Source of the DNA: Pseudopithomyces maydicus
Lineage: Eukaryota; Ascomycota; Dothideomycetes; Pleosporales; Didymosphaeriaceae
Direction: 5' to 3'
Assembly: GCA_026873275.1 (NCBI GenBank)
Contig: JANTUC010000016.1
Coordinates: 744,001-808,000, forward strand
DNA length: 64,000 bases
Shown: piece after piece, positions 21,579 to 32,132 of the stretch
How the letters are laid out: each line of letters opens with the position of its first letter
Numbering within the stretch: position 1 is the first letter of the stretch
The notes under the pieces: model-generated
Told to the model about the DNA's origin: nothing
Database searches by the model: none
What the model saw: the letters and a program-made list of their open reading frames with translations, nothing else
Position numbers and translations under genes: made by a program

Positions 21579-24335
21579 ATTTCACACCGTGACTACTGAC
21601 GCACAAGACGCAGGATCATTCCTTCTGCCTTAAATAACCCTCGCAACATACTTCTGTTTGCTGACATGCCCATACCGTGCTCCAGTGTTCATGAGTTCAC
21701 GTGACCTGGATCTGTCCACAGGTCACTAGCCACACCTCCACGCCATCACCATGACTGTGCCGCAAAATTCTGTATCGCGAGAACCTGCTTCTTTCGGCTC
21801 CCGCAGACGCCGCAGCGGAGCAAGATCGATATCAGGTCGTTTGAAACGCTTCGGCAACAATACTTTATCGGCAGCCATTCTGCCATACATCTGCGCCCGT
21901 TGAGAGCATAGGCCACCGAGTGGATCCATGGGTATCGCCCTGGTCATTGCGCCCCCGGCTACCGCCCTACGTACCCCTGGTTCTCGTATACCGTCCATGA
22001 CCGCTGTGAGATATCCAGATTGGAATGAACTGAGGTTTGTCGTTGGCATTGTGGCTTGCTTGTCAATATGAAATCTCGAAGCCTATTTGCTATGTTTTGG
22101 GGCAGTCGTAGGTATAGGCGCAGCCGCGGCGGCAACAACAGACGCGAGATACGCAAGATGCCTAGCCGACCATACGCAGCGAACGGTATCCGGTGAATCT
22201 TTTTGATTTCCCAGGGGTATGCATCTCGGATCGATGGTCCAATCGATACGCTGTGCACATTTTTCGTGCAAGTTGGATTGAACATCAGCCCACGAACAGA
22301 GAGCCGTCTTCACACGTAGCCTAATCCTCAGACTTCAAACCATCGACCGAGAGCAGCCAGGTGTAGTCCACAACATCCAGGTTGAAATACATAGTGTGTC
22401 AAGTCAACCGGCAGTTCGAGACGGCCAAGTAGTCCCATCGTTCGAGAACTCCACGACGGCCCGGCCGAAAATTTGACCAGGGCATGAGTGGCAACTGGCT
22501 GGGCCTTGGAAATGGATGTCACCGCCAAGCCAGGTCCCCTCAGTTCCTGGACGCCCCCGAACTACATCTTGTAAGGTACAAGGCATAGTATGTACCAATG
22601 GGGCGTAGTGTCGTCATGTAGCTTTGATGCAAGAATGATCGGTGAGGTTTTGCAGGGAGAATCACGGAAGCTGTCTGCGAATATGATGGGTAGTGCTGAC
22701 ACAACCAACCATGTGTTTCCCCGGTCGATCCGGACACTAGGCCGCGGCGTTCGTTCGGCCGGGGAAATGAATGTACACGGGTCCGAGAGACTGTAGGAGA
22801 TACACATTGATCCACGTGAACGCTCTGTCAATACAAGCAAGTTAACTGGATGAAAGTGACTGCAGAATGGCGCATCAACGTGGCTGACGATATGTCGTTC
22901 GATTTGCATCTATTTACTTTTGAATAAGCACAGTAAGCGAGAAACATCCTCCAGAAGAGCCGGGATTCCGCGGAAACGGGCCAGCTCGCTGTTTCCTACC
23001 CTGTAGGAATTTCGAGGCAGACTGCCGGGTGACATAGCCGTAGGCAAGATTGATGGCTGGCGGGACGGGGCTGGATTGCCGCGAACGGTAAACATTGTTT
23101 AGCCGTGCCGCGCTCGGCCCTCGAAGAATGACAAGGCCGTTCTATATCCGATTGATGTTGGTGCAGCACCCGAGCAGTTCGGGATTCGATGAAGACTACG
23201 CTCGCGGTATACCGAGAGACGTTTCGTGTGTGATTTGGGAATCCATTCTGGAAGACAGAATGGATAGCTACTCCAACTTGATCAATACCAGCGATGTAAT
23301 CCGAATGAATAGTCACAGCCAAGTGGAAACCCAGCGGCGAATAAATCTTCTTCGAATACTCCTTTATCCGCACTCCTTAAGGCGCAGGTATCGAAGCCGT
23401 GAAAAAGTGCCCTGCCGGCTAACTGATCGGAAAGGCTGTGTGGTTCCGGCATCGGGAATGGTGATCAGGTGAAGAAGAAACCACCCCAGCACAACCCTTG
23501 CACAACAATGTCACCCGATGAGCCACGACATCCAAAGGCAGACCGCTTGACAATGTAGACCAAGAAGATTTGGCAAGGTTGTATGCACGCCGTGAAGAGC
23601 TCGCACACCAAAAACCCCAATCACGAACCATAAAAGTACATGGGTATAGTTGAGCTTGTAGTTGATTGCGTGTGTTCCACGGGCATTGGTTGTATCATGG
23701 GATGGCGGCTGGAATCGGTGTAGAGAGTTCGGCGTGTAGCGCGGACGCAGCTCCAAAATGTGCCACAGCCTTATAAGGACAGATCTTTTGTCGAAGATGC
23801 ATATCTAAGCGGCAAGCGCGTTTGCTTGTCCGTGGGTGTCCGAATATTGACCACAGCGAAACGGATGATAGTACACGGGCCGTTCGGATACGGAGATCCA
23901 TAGGGAAAGCTTCCAGGCGAGACGCAACATCGACTTGATTCCCCATGTAGAAGTGTTACTCTTCTGAAAGTCTACTTCACTCTGGGATCCCCGGGGAGAA
24001 TAATGTGACGCCTCTCTTGGTGCTCTCTTCAAAAATATCTCTTGATTGCTTGTCTTACTCCTATCCTGTTTCCTCGCGATGGAATATTCTTCTGACATGT
24101 GCCGCATATCGCGTGTGTTTTCCAATCTAGTATCCGAGCTCCGTAAGACGCCTCGCATATCCTATTATGGAAGCCAATTATTCGTATGTGCGTACGTGAG
24201 GCGTAACTCGAGAGGGTGTGAGACGCTGACCGATGGCTACCCAACATGACCCCGTCCTTTCTACGCCCCATTTGGAGATCTTCTCTTACGTCCCTCAACA
24301 TCCCAGAGATCGCTCTAACCCTGGTCATTTGATTT
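21579..24335. other. Intergenic, 2.8 kb without a recognisable gene
   Basis: Several frames of 60-125 codons occur on both strands, but they overlap, look compositionally random and cannot be linked by good splice sites into a known domain. I see no transposon end, long repeat or RNA gene. A fast-evolving or non-coding transcript cannot be excluded. Confidence 0.45.
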
Positions 24336-24926
24336 TCACCTCTTCAATCCCTTCAGCTTCTCCTGCACGCTTACTTCGGCTGCCCGCTGCACCCTCAGAT
24401 CTTCCAGCTCCCTCTCCACCCCGCGATTCTTTTTCGCAGCTTCGCTCCTCTCTTTCATTCTACTCCTGACCACCTCCATGCGCTCTTCAATAGCCCGGCT
24501 CACAGCCCTTTCTAATCCCTCTTTATCAACAATCCCCTCCTCTTCGATGAACCGTCTCGCGAAGTCCTCTGTGCTGCTAGGACTCGGCCCTGGGCCGCCG
24601 GTGTGATATCCGTTTGCGTGTGTGAGCAGGACGCCCGGAATTGGACTCGGATAGGTACGAAGAGTCGATGTCAGAGGCACCGGAAGGGTAGTGGGGCTGA
24701 TGACGGGGATGGAGGGTAGGGGCGTGCGGGGCGTTGCGGGCGTACCAGATAGTACGGCGTCCATCAGAGAATTCTCAAAGGCCTCGTTGTATGGTACCGT
24801 CGCGGGAGAATAATCAATGACTGGAGATGTTGGCTCCGCTTTGGGGGAGTTGTCGGGGGAGCCGTCGGCGTCGGCGTCGGGAGTGAGCGGCGCGTTCGTC
24901 ATTATGGTGTCTTCCTGGTGCGCCAT
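24336..24926 (-). CDS. Hypothetical coiled-coil protein
   Basis: One exon, 196 aa, starting MAHQEDTIMTNAPL at 24926. The frame stays open further upstream into the shared promoter, so the start is the first Met with good context. The N-terminal 100 residues are acidic and Pro/Ser/Thr-rich with many SP/TP sites, i.e. disordered and possibly phosphorylated. From about residue 120 (STEDFARRFIEEEGI) to the end there is a continuous charged helix or coiled coil (AIEERMEVVRSRMKERSE, VERELEDLRVQRAAE). I do not recognise the family. It is divergent from the SF3B5 gene across 278 bp, which suggests co-regulation with a housekeeping gene but does not show function. Confidence 0.65.
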   Translation of the reverse strand: MAHQEDTIMTNAPLTPDADADGSPDNSPKAEPTSPVIDYSPATVPYNEAFENSLMDAVLSGTPATPRTPLPSIPVISPTTLPVPLTSTLRTYPSPIPGVLLTHANGYHTGGPGPSPSSTEDFARRFIEEEGIVDKEGLERAVSRAIEERMEVVRSRMKERSEAAKKNRGVERELEDLRVQRAAEVSVQEKLKGLKR

Positions 24927-25204
24927 CTTATCTCGCGATGCTACCTTCGGGTCTGTGTGTGATGCGAAAGCAAAGAGCGATAGGTACGACGTGTGATGTC
25001 GTTGTTGTGAAGCTAATGCAGCCCTGGTGGAGCTTCGATTTCGGGAGAATGGGATGCGCGTGTGCACTGACCACCCGTTCGTCGCGCCCAGACGAAACTC
25101 ACCCATCTCGCTCTGCACTCTGCACTCCTCCCCTGCGCCGCCACACACGCCGACCTCCTCTCTAGCACGCTCCCACGGTTTCAAACACGCACAGATAGCC
25201 CAAG
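24927..25204. promoter_or_regulatory. Bidirectional promoter
   Basis: The 278 bp separate the starts of the coiled-coil gene (minus) and SF3B5 (plus). The SF3B5 side is rich in C/A tracts (CACACACGC-like), without a clear TATA box, as is common for housekeeping genes. Confidence 0.5.
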
Positions 25205-25535
25205 ATGGCCGACAAGCTCCGCGCACAGCAACAGCTCGAAGCCCTCCAGTCACGCTATATCGGTATAGGTTCCGCCGAGACGAACAAGTACGAGTGGACC
25301 TCCAACATTCAGCGCGACTCGCTCAGTTCCTTTGTCGGACACCCCCCAATGTTGCAGTACATGAGCATCGGCTTGGGGCAACCGCGCGAGAAGACGAGGG
25401 TGCAGATGCTGGAGAGGATGATACAGCCAGTCGGACCGCCACCGAAGGTATGTAACAAGAGTGGTATACTTGACATGAGGGCAATAAGGGGATCCTAAAT
25501 ATACGGGGCTAACCATGGCACAGCAAGAGGATTGA
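25205..25535 (+). CDS. Splicing factor 3B subunit 5 (SF3b10/Ysf3)
   Basis: Exons 25205-25447 and 25524-25535 give 84 aa. The protein aligns by eye along its whole length with human SF3B5 (86 aa): QQQLEALQSRYIGIGSAET, YEWTSNIQRDSLSSFVGHP, then MLERMIQPVGPPPK. The last exon encodes only QED and a stop, after a 76-nt intron (GTATGT..GCACAG with branch GCTAAC). SF3B5 is a small scaffold of the SF3b complex of U2 snRNP, which recognises the branch site in the nucleus. The start is the only Met that gives the conserved N-terminus. Confidence 0.95.
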
Positions 25536-25904
25536 TCGCAATTCGAGGCCGAGCGAATGGCCGGTATACGAAATGCGGCACGGTACCACACCACGACAAT
25601 TGCGATGGACAGACTTGACACGAAAGAGGAAAATAAAGCGATGCGGTACATGGAGTCATTAAGCAAGCGATTGCATACTCTGAAACTTGCATACGATACT
25701 GCATCACGCCATGTGCTTTGGCGCACCTTGTAGATCTTAGTTTCGATATGTACCTAGGCCCTTGCAAGGCACAAATCGACCTGCTAGATACCTGCTATCT
25801 CCGAGCTTGACTGATAGCTCTATGAGTAGAAGAAGAATTAGGCGTCAGCCATGAAACTAGCCCAAATGCTCGTAATGCTCTCGCTTCCATGTGATATTTC
25901 CTCT
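25536..25904. other. Convergent intergenic region
   Basis: 3' regions of SF3B5 (plus) and the ankyrin gene (minus). No coding or structured element is seen. Confidence 0.5.
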
Positions 25905-26578
25905 CTAATCGCTGTCACTCGCGCTGCCCGTTGGGCCGTCATCGTCATCCGCAACCACATCCCCTCCAGCCTGCATCGCATACTCGGCCTTTTGCAGCTC
26001 GGCCCGCAATTTGGTATTCCGCGGGTCTACCAGTTCCAGCGGCCTGAGCTTCGCCTTGTTCCGTATCCTAGGGTCGCAGCCGGCGTCGAGGAGAATGTCA
26101 ACAATGGGAAGACCAGCCGACTCCCAGTCAGACTTGTCGAGTGTGTTGACGTAGCGGACGGCCTTGTGGAGGGGGTGTCCTGTTCCATGCGGTCGACGTT
26201 GTCGATTTCTACGCCTTCCTGGTCAAGGAGCACATCGAGGGCGTGGTCTGTGAGGTGTCAGTCTGTGATGTGTTTCGAGGCCGTGGTGAAGGTGTGAGGA
26301 CGCTCGTACAGGAACCATATGTCGCTGCGACATGGAGACAGCCATTCCCCACGCCGTCGGCAGCCTTGTTCAGCACCTCGGCAACATATTCCTTCTCCTT
26401 CTTCCCTGCCTTCTTCGCGGCCTTGGCCAGGTCGGCGATGGTCTCCTCGAGGAGCTCGGTGTTGTCGCGTCGGCACGCTTCGAGGATCAGCTCGCGAGGG
26501 GAAGCGCCCTGCACATCTGATTAGGAACATAGTTCGATTCGAGGGACTAGGGGCATGCCATACATCCTCGTCAGCCAT
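25905..26578 (-). CDS. Ankyrin-repeat protein, frame broken by one base in a C run
   Basis: Three exons: 26578-26564 (MADED), 26508-26310 and 26247-25905. Exon 2 gives GASPRELILEACRRDN and a Lys-rich helix, and enters the first repeat NGCLHVAATYGS. Exon 3 continues YHALDVLLDQEGVEIDNVDR and reaches MEQDTP. There the frame shifts at the five-base C run (G on the plus strand, 26171-26175). The correct continuation, HKAVRYVNTLDK then VDILLDAGCDPRIRNK, is in the next frame and runs to the stop at 25907-25905. One added C yields 185 aa with two to three ankyrin repeats, similar in layout to small Yar1-like proteins. Role unknown, probably protein binding. The break is most likely a sequencing error, given TEF1 in this window. 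Confidence 0.78.
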
Positions 26579-26961
26579 GTCGAATAGCAGTTGTGCTGTT
26601 TGATGTGCGGAGTAAACACAATCAAAGTCGGGGCGGCGGGGTGTCGGAAGGGCAGTTAGTGGCGCGTTGAGAAGGCGGCTTCCAGCAAACACGGCGCGTA
26701 GGCAAATGAAAGAATACGGAAGATACGTAGGGCCGAACTAAGAGGGAGTACCAAATATCAACCTCGAAGACGAAACGCTAGAACAAACCCTCCGCCATGG
26801 TCCCAGGTGTCGTCCTCCTGTGGCTGAAGCCCCCGTCGCCCCGCACTATCTACTTCCAGCTTAGCGCTCCAGGGTCCCGCCGTAACTTTTTGGCTGCCAT
26901 GTCCAACACTCATGGCCTGTCACCGAATCAGTTGCATACGTCACCACAACAGCTGCCCGCC
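26579..26961. other. Divergent promoter region
   Basis: The 383 bp separate the ankyrin gene (minus) and Rpc11 (plus). No other gene is seen. Confidence 0.45.
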
Positions 26962-27486
26962 ATGTTAATCTGTGCGTATACATTCTGGTGGATGATTCTA
27001 TAATAACGTCTAACATGTGTTTTGCCCAGTCTGTCCAAACTGCCACAATATGCTTCGCGTCTCCAAAGTCCCGCCTGGCGATCCCTCCACCGCCGCCGTC
27101 GAAGGCCGCTCACGTCTGGAATGCCTGACCTGTCCCTACCAGTTCGTGCTGGAGAAGCAGCTGTTCGAGCGCAAGATCATAACGCCAAAGCAACCCGACG
27201 ACGCACTCGGAGGCGAAGGCGCATGGGACAACGTTGATAAGACGAATGGTATGCGCCATGAACTTGGTAGAATCCAGTCGCAGTCGAGCTGACACACAAG
27301 CAGTGCAATGTCCGAACGACAAGTGCAGGAACTTTGAGGCCTACTGGTACCAGTTGCAAATTCGCTCTGCGGATGAGCCTATGACGGCTTTCTACAAGGT
27401 ACGTCTTTGCTGGTCTAGACTATAGAATGGATGGGATGCTGATCACCCTGCAGTGTACCAAGTGTGCGAAAGAGTGGCGCGAGTAA
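26962..27486 (+). CDS. RPC11: RNA polymerase III subunit Rpc11 (human POLR3K, RPC10)
   Basis: Four exons: 26962-26971, 27030-27248, 27304-27398 and 27454-27486, 118 aa. The N-terminal zinc ribbon is MLIFCPNCHNMLRV followed by CLTCPYQF. The linker contains LEKQLFERKI. The C-terminal TFIIS-like ribbon is VQCPNDKCRNFEAYWYQLQ, then RSADEPMTAFYKCTKCAKEW. The RSADE segment with its acidic pair is the catalytic hairpin for RNA cleavage and termination by Pol III. All four CxxC pairs are intact, and the length matches the family (about 110). Three introns, one splitting codon 4, all have consensus ends. Confidence 0.95.
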
Positions 27487-27867
27487 TTTTTGGATCGGTC
27501 GAGTTCTGGTCGTGCATTGCGTCTTTGGAGTTTTGGAGAAAGGATGTGCTTTACACTATACCCGTCAATTTCCTTCTGCAATGGAATCGTTCACCCATAA
27601 TATTTTCGACCCACATGCCCTGCCGTCTCAGTTTACAGCCTCTTGTCTATCGAATCAGGTGGCCCATTCAATCGCACTACATCAATGTGCGGCCTCTCCC
27701 AAAGATATTGGCCAATGGGAAGCTCACCACCCTTGTCCGTGGCTGTACGCACATTTGTGCGTACACTCTTCTTGTGCGCCGATCAGCCTGATGAGCGCAC
27801 ACAGCTCTATTTCATGAACTGCATTCCACTCTCATCGCTTTCTCCAGTCCTCGATTGCACAACGACC
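27487..27867. other. Intergenic, promoter of the C2H2-like gene
   Basis: No gene is seen. A frame continuing from upstream runs through this region but shows no coding character before the ATG at 27868. Confidence 0.4.
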
Positions 27868-29096
27868 ATGTTTACCTACTCGTCTTTCAGCGCCTCTGAC
27901 GAGGAATTGGATGCATCTACTCTCAGCCCGGAAGGCTCGTCTGGGTCCGCAGACACAGGCGGAATCCAGGCCAGCAAGGCAGCTTCGAGCAAAAGGACGA
28001 GAAAAGAGGACAATGACGATCAGCGTCCGCGACAGCGCCGCAAGCTAGAGCCTCTCTCGGTTTCGGCGGACCAGATAACTCATCTCGCCTGTCCATTCGC
28101 GAAGCATGATCCCCTGCGACATCGACGCTGCTTCAAATATAAAATGGATCAGATTTCTCGACTGAAGTACACAACCTTACCTGTCAATCGTGCTCTAATC
28201 GCTAACATTTGCGAACAGGCAACACCTTTTCAGAGTTCACCAGGTCCCTATCCATTGCGTCCGCTGCTCCCAGACATTCAGTTCTGAGGAAGAAAGAGAC
28301 AGCCACCTTCGCAGTATCTCAGGCTGCGAAATACAGCCAAACCACACATGGGTCGGCATCAACGAGACGCAAAAGACGCAACTAGCCCAGCGTGTCTCTT
28401 CAAAGAGATCCAAAGAGGAGAACTGGTACTCCGTATACAAGATTCTTTTCCCGGGAGAGCCTAGACCAGCGAGCCCGTGTACGTTTCAGACGATGCCGAT
28501 TAGAATCTAATAACCTGCGAGCGCCGTATCGCTGATGCTCGATAGACCAAGATGGCACTCAGTTCTCAGAAGAGCTGTTCGCTATCCGAGAATACGCAAT
28601 GCGGAAAGCTCCTTCAGTAATCTCCCAGCTCACATCTTCGACAAAATACGATGCCAAAGGCCCGCCGACGCTACCAACACACGTAGCACGCCTTGAAGCC
28701 CTCGCTCTGGCAGCTGTGAAGAACACATTCGATACCGTCATCGATCAATGGCTGAGGGGTAACATCCCAGTTCACAGTACGGAGCGTCCTGATGAGGCAT
28801 CTTTTGACGCTGCGAAGGATACAGTGCCTACTACTGGTCCAGGTCCACAATTCGTTAACCCATGGGAGACAACCACCGAGCGGGACGCAAAACCGAAACA
28901 GAATCAGAGCACCCCCAGCGAGAACGCTATCCTTGATCACGGGGCTACACTGATGATAGAGGGGACAAAGACATTGGCAGGCGTGGACGAGCCATCTGGT
29001 TTGGACTGGCTTTCTATGGTGGCGAATATGGATACTACGTGGGATGACTATTTGATGGGTTGTTTAGATAATGCGTTGCAACAGCCTTTGAAATGA
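27868..29096 (+). CDS. Fungal C2H2-like zinc-finger protein
   Basis: Three exons: 27868-28166, 28219-28478 and 28546-29096, 369 aa. The N-terminus is acidic and Ser-rich, with a basic RPRQRRKLEP patch. The conserved core is LACPFAKHDPLRHRRC, then KQHLFRVHQVPIHCVRCSQ and a third HLRSISGCEI element. This ACPF-KHDP-C-LKQHL-H-C-RC pattern defines a common ascomycete zinc-finger-like family of unknown function, presumed nuclear. The C-terminal 180 residues have no motif I recognise. Intron 1 sits inside the core and intron 2 ends it. Both have CTAAC/CTAAT branch sites and restore the frame exactly. Confidence 0.82.
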
Positions 29097-29106
29097 CGCA
29101 CGTTAG

Positions 29107-29222
29107 TAGATAATACGTGAGTAGACAGCGTGTGAGGAGAGAGCATAGCCAGACAGCATACGAGACAGCATACAGATAGACAACAAGATAGTAGACAACA
29201 TGGCAGTAGACAACATGCTCGA
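29107..29222 (+). repeat. Imperfect short tandem repeats (AGACAGCATAC/AGACAACA)
   Basis: Directly after the stop of the C2H2-like gene there are several imperfect copies of AGACAGCAT and AGTAGACAACATG. The array is degenerate and only about 115 bp long. Confidence 0.6.
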
Positions 29223-30178
29223 ACCAAGACATCACAACTTCCAAACACGAAAGGAACACTGGTGATGATATGTAGTGAGATTCATTCCATGCGGCTTCTT
29301 GCCGGTAACTTCTCTAGCAGTGCTCTCACTTTCTGAGTGAAGAAAAAAACTCCAACCATTCATATGCAACACCACCTGAAGCACCAAGCCCCGGACATTG
29401 GGTCGACTCACTAAGGAGCAAACCCCAAAACATCAGAAGCAGCCGTGCATATGCAATAAGTAAAACAGTAAACTCAAGGGGGTCTCAGCTGAGAGGTTAC
29501 GGGTAGGCCAGCGACACGAGCGCCTCAAAATTCCACACGGCCCGCAACATGAGGTGAGAACGCCCTTGGTGTTTGGCTGTCAACCCAAGGCAATGCGCTC
29601 GGTCTGCAACTGTAAGTCCGTTCAACCCGTACACTGACCCTCCAACCAAAAAAACAGAATAATCAGCAAAAAACAAAGCACTCAACTCCCCATGCTCCTG
29701 GCCATAGGGACCCTGTGGCCTCGAACCACACCCTGTACCGTTTCCATGATGTTCAAACCGATCGAGCTCAACGCTGCACCCATCCGCAGATAGGGAGCGC
29801 CCATGGCTAAAGCCATGTCCGTTGCCCAGTGTTTTCCACTGTTTCGAGTTGGTGTGTTGATGTTGATGTTTTTGTTGTTGTGATGTTGTGTTTACCTCTC
29901 AGCATGGCCGCCACTGAAGTGAGTGCTTTGCGGAAACTGCTATACTTGCAAAGGCCCACGATGAGTGTCAATGTCAAATGTCGATGCGACAATAACATAC
30001 CAATGTCGCGATGGTTTTTTGTCGCCATTGAAGTGGGAGATGTCGCAGTGAGATGATGACATTGGCAAGGCTTGGAATGATAGCACTGAAGAGGCTCATC
30101 AAGTTGAGCTCATGCTGAGAGATGGCAATACGCTAGATGCATATGCCAGTGCGGTGCTCAGAAAGCAACCGCTGTTGT

Positions 30179-30400
30179 CTGAAGACCCCGGTGTTAGCAG
30201 CGTGCAAGTGCACAAGGTAGAGTTGAACTTACTGAAGAACCAAAGCCCATATGAACTGCCTATAGTGAGGCAGTCAAGTCATGTGTAAAATGTAGTTGCC
30301 ACATGCTGATCATGTAGAGAAGTGGTGTTGAGTTGAGAGTTGAGTGGAGGAAAGAAAAGAGGGAGCAGAGGGCGGGCGGGCAGCCTTTATATAGTGTTTG
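30179..30400 (-). ncRNA. Candidate spliced minus-strand transcript without a long ORF
   Basis: On the minus strand a TATATAAAGG box (about 30385-30394) is followed by a CT-rich leader. A textbook 54-nt intron follows at 30232-30179: donor GTAAGTT, branch TGCTAAC, acceptor TTCAG. A second possible intron (GTGGCA..CTATAG) lies before it. The only spliced ORF I can build is about 27 residues. This may be a non-coding RNA, a small peptide gene or a relic. Function unknown. Confidence 0.35.
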
Positions 30401-30802
30401 TGGGCGCCCGGATCAGAATTTCGCTTAGCCTCCAGAAGCTGCTGCCTAATCTGAGGGCGCCAGATGAGAGAAGTTGAGGATTTTTGTTGAGTTGTCGCGG
30501 TGAAGTGAGAGGGCGCGCGCGGGGGCAGGAGCGCGGGCGGGAGCGCGTTGGTTGACCGGGCGCGGTTGCAAACGGCAGTCACGGCGATAACGCGTTACGG
30601 AAAATGGGACTAAAGAAGCGAGGAAAATCATGTCGGTAGAAGAAGAGAGAGATATGTATCAAGAATAAGAAGTGATCGTGGGCGGACGTAAGTGCTACTC
30701 AAGTTGGTGGGTTTATATAAACCTTGAGGAATCACGTCGATACCAATAACAAAGGCTTCTCCAGCACTTGCCCAATGCTTTTCATCGCTTGTAGAATAAC
30801 GG

Positions 30803-31126
30803 AGACACTAGAATATCCCCAAGGCCAGAGCAGAATGACGAGGCCGCTGGAAGACAACCGGAGCGCCAGCCAACCGACATCCCGCGTACTAAATGACCCG
30901 AGAGGGCTCTTTTCATTACTCATCGAAAGGCAGAGACACTAGGATATTCCTAAGGCTGGAGTCGGCATGATCTGTCTAGATCCTTACGATGATAATCAAA
31001 ACCATGACAGTGAAAGTGCCAGCCAATCGACACCCCGGCCGCGAACCAAATAGCCTCGAGGAGCTTTTTACACCGCTAGCCGAATGCTGAAGACACTAGG
31101 ATATCTCCAAGGCCAGGGCAGAATGA
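30803..31126 (+). repeat. Degenerate ~150-bp tandem repeat, three partial copies
   Basis: The segment AGACACTAGGATAT-CC-AAGGC recurs at about 30803, 30934 and 31090, followed in two copies by CAG-GCAGAATGA. A second shared block, GCCAGCCAA-CGACA-CCC, recurs near 30864 and 31016. Spacing of 130-157 bp points to an old tandem array diverged by substitutions and indels. All frames contain stops, so any coding content is decayed. Confidence 0.6.
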
Positions 31127-32132
31127 GTTGTCGCTATCACACTAGAAGATTGAACAAATATGGACATCGATCCAGCCAGCCCAGATCACATCTTGGCCAA
31201 CACGGAGCTGGGTAACGAACCCCGGGACGTGAATGCGCTGATGAATGTCTTGTCCAGCCAATTGGGAAAGTAGGGCGAACACTATAACTTGGTATTCGTT
31301 TTGGCGCCGGGGTCTTGGGACTCAGATATGGCGACTGGAAGGCTACAGGGCGAAGATGTTATCCGTCAGCCCCGGCATGTTAATGGAATACCGAAGAGTT
31401 TTTCAAGAATACTCTCTATAAGTCACTATAAGCAGAAATTTAATAGTATATATATTATCTGCAGGTTGATGGTACAGCAATGCGCTCAGAAGTTACAAGG
31501 CACCGAAGGAGATGGAGTTACTCCCCTGTTCCTAGCCGAAACGCATTCAATGTGTATTAGTTCGCTTTGTACTATATATGCTCCATATGCTAAAGTGGCC
31601 AATGACAGCCTGAGACTGCGCTTCTACCCAATACCAGACATTAAAGCGACCAGCGCTACTATGAACCAAGCGTAAAGTCATCAGGAGAGAATTCTAGTAG
31701 ACGCATCATGAGGGCATTAGGAAAAGACTTAGAAAACGTGACGTAACAGCACCAATGAAAAACGTTGGGAATGAAATAGGAATAAGATGGTAGATATATC
31801 ATCAGTCTGCAGATAAATAAACAAAAAAAAACGCAGAAAGAACAAAAAGCCCCCGTTGCACCGCTCGATCTACATACAGTAGAGTACAACTAACAAGGAG
31901 AGAACAGAAACAAAAGGAGACATTGAAGAACACAAAGATCTCACCAAGCGCCATAGTCCCAGGGCGTATAAAACTCCAGGTTCAAAAAACCGCAAGCATA
32001 ACCGTCAGTATAACCCGTACACCGAGAAGCAAAAAACGACCCGGTCGTCAACCGACCAAGATCCAGGCATCAATCCCAGAGGACGAGCCTGCAGGTGGAC
32101 AAGCATTACAAACGCCACTTGGACCAACTGAA

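Larger units (their letters stand above)
29097..32132. other. Gene-poor 3 kb region with repeats and a spliced-looking transcript
   Basis: No protein-coding gene is convincing. Contents are listed separately: short AGACA-type repeats at 29107-29222, a minus-strand promoter and intron at 30179-30400, and degenerate ~150-bp repeats around 30803-31126. The rest is unremarkable, moderately A/T-rich sequence. Confidence 0.5.
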
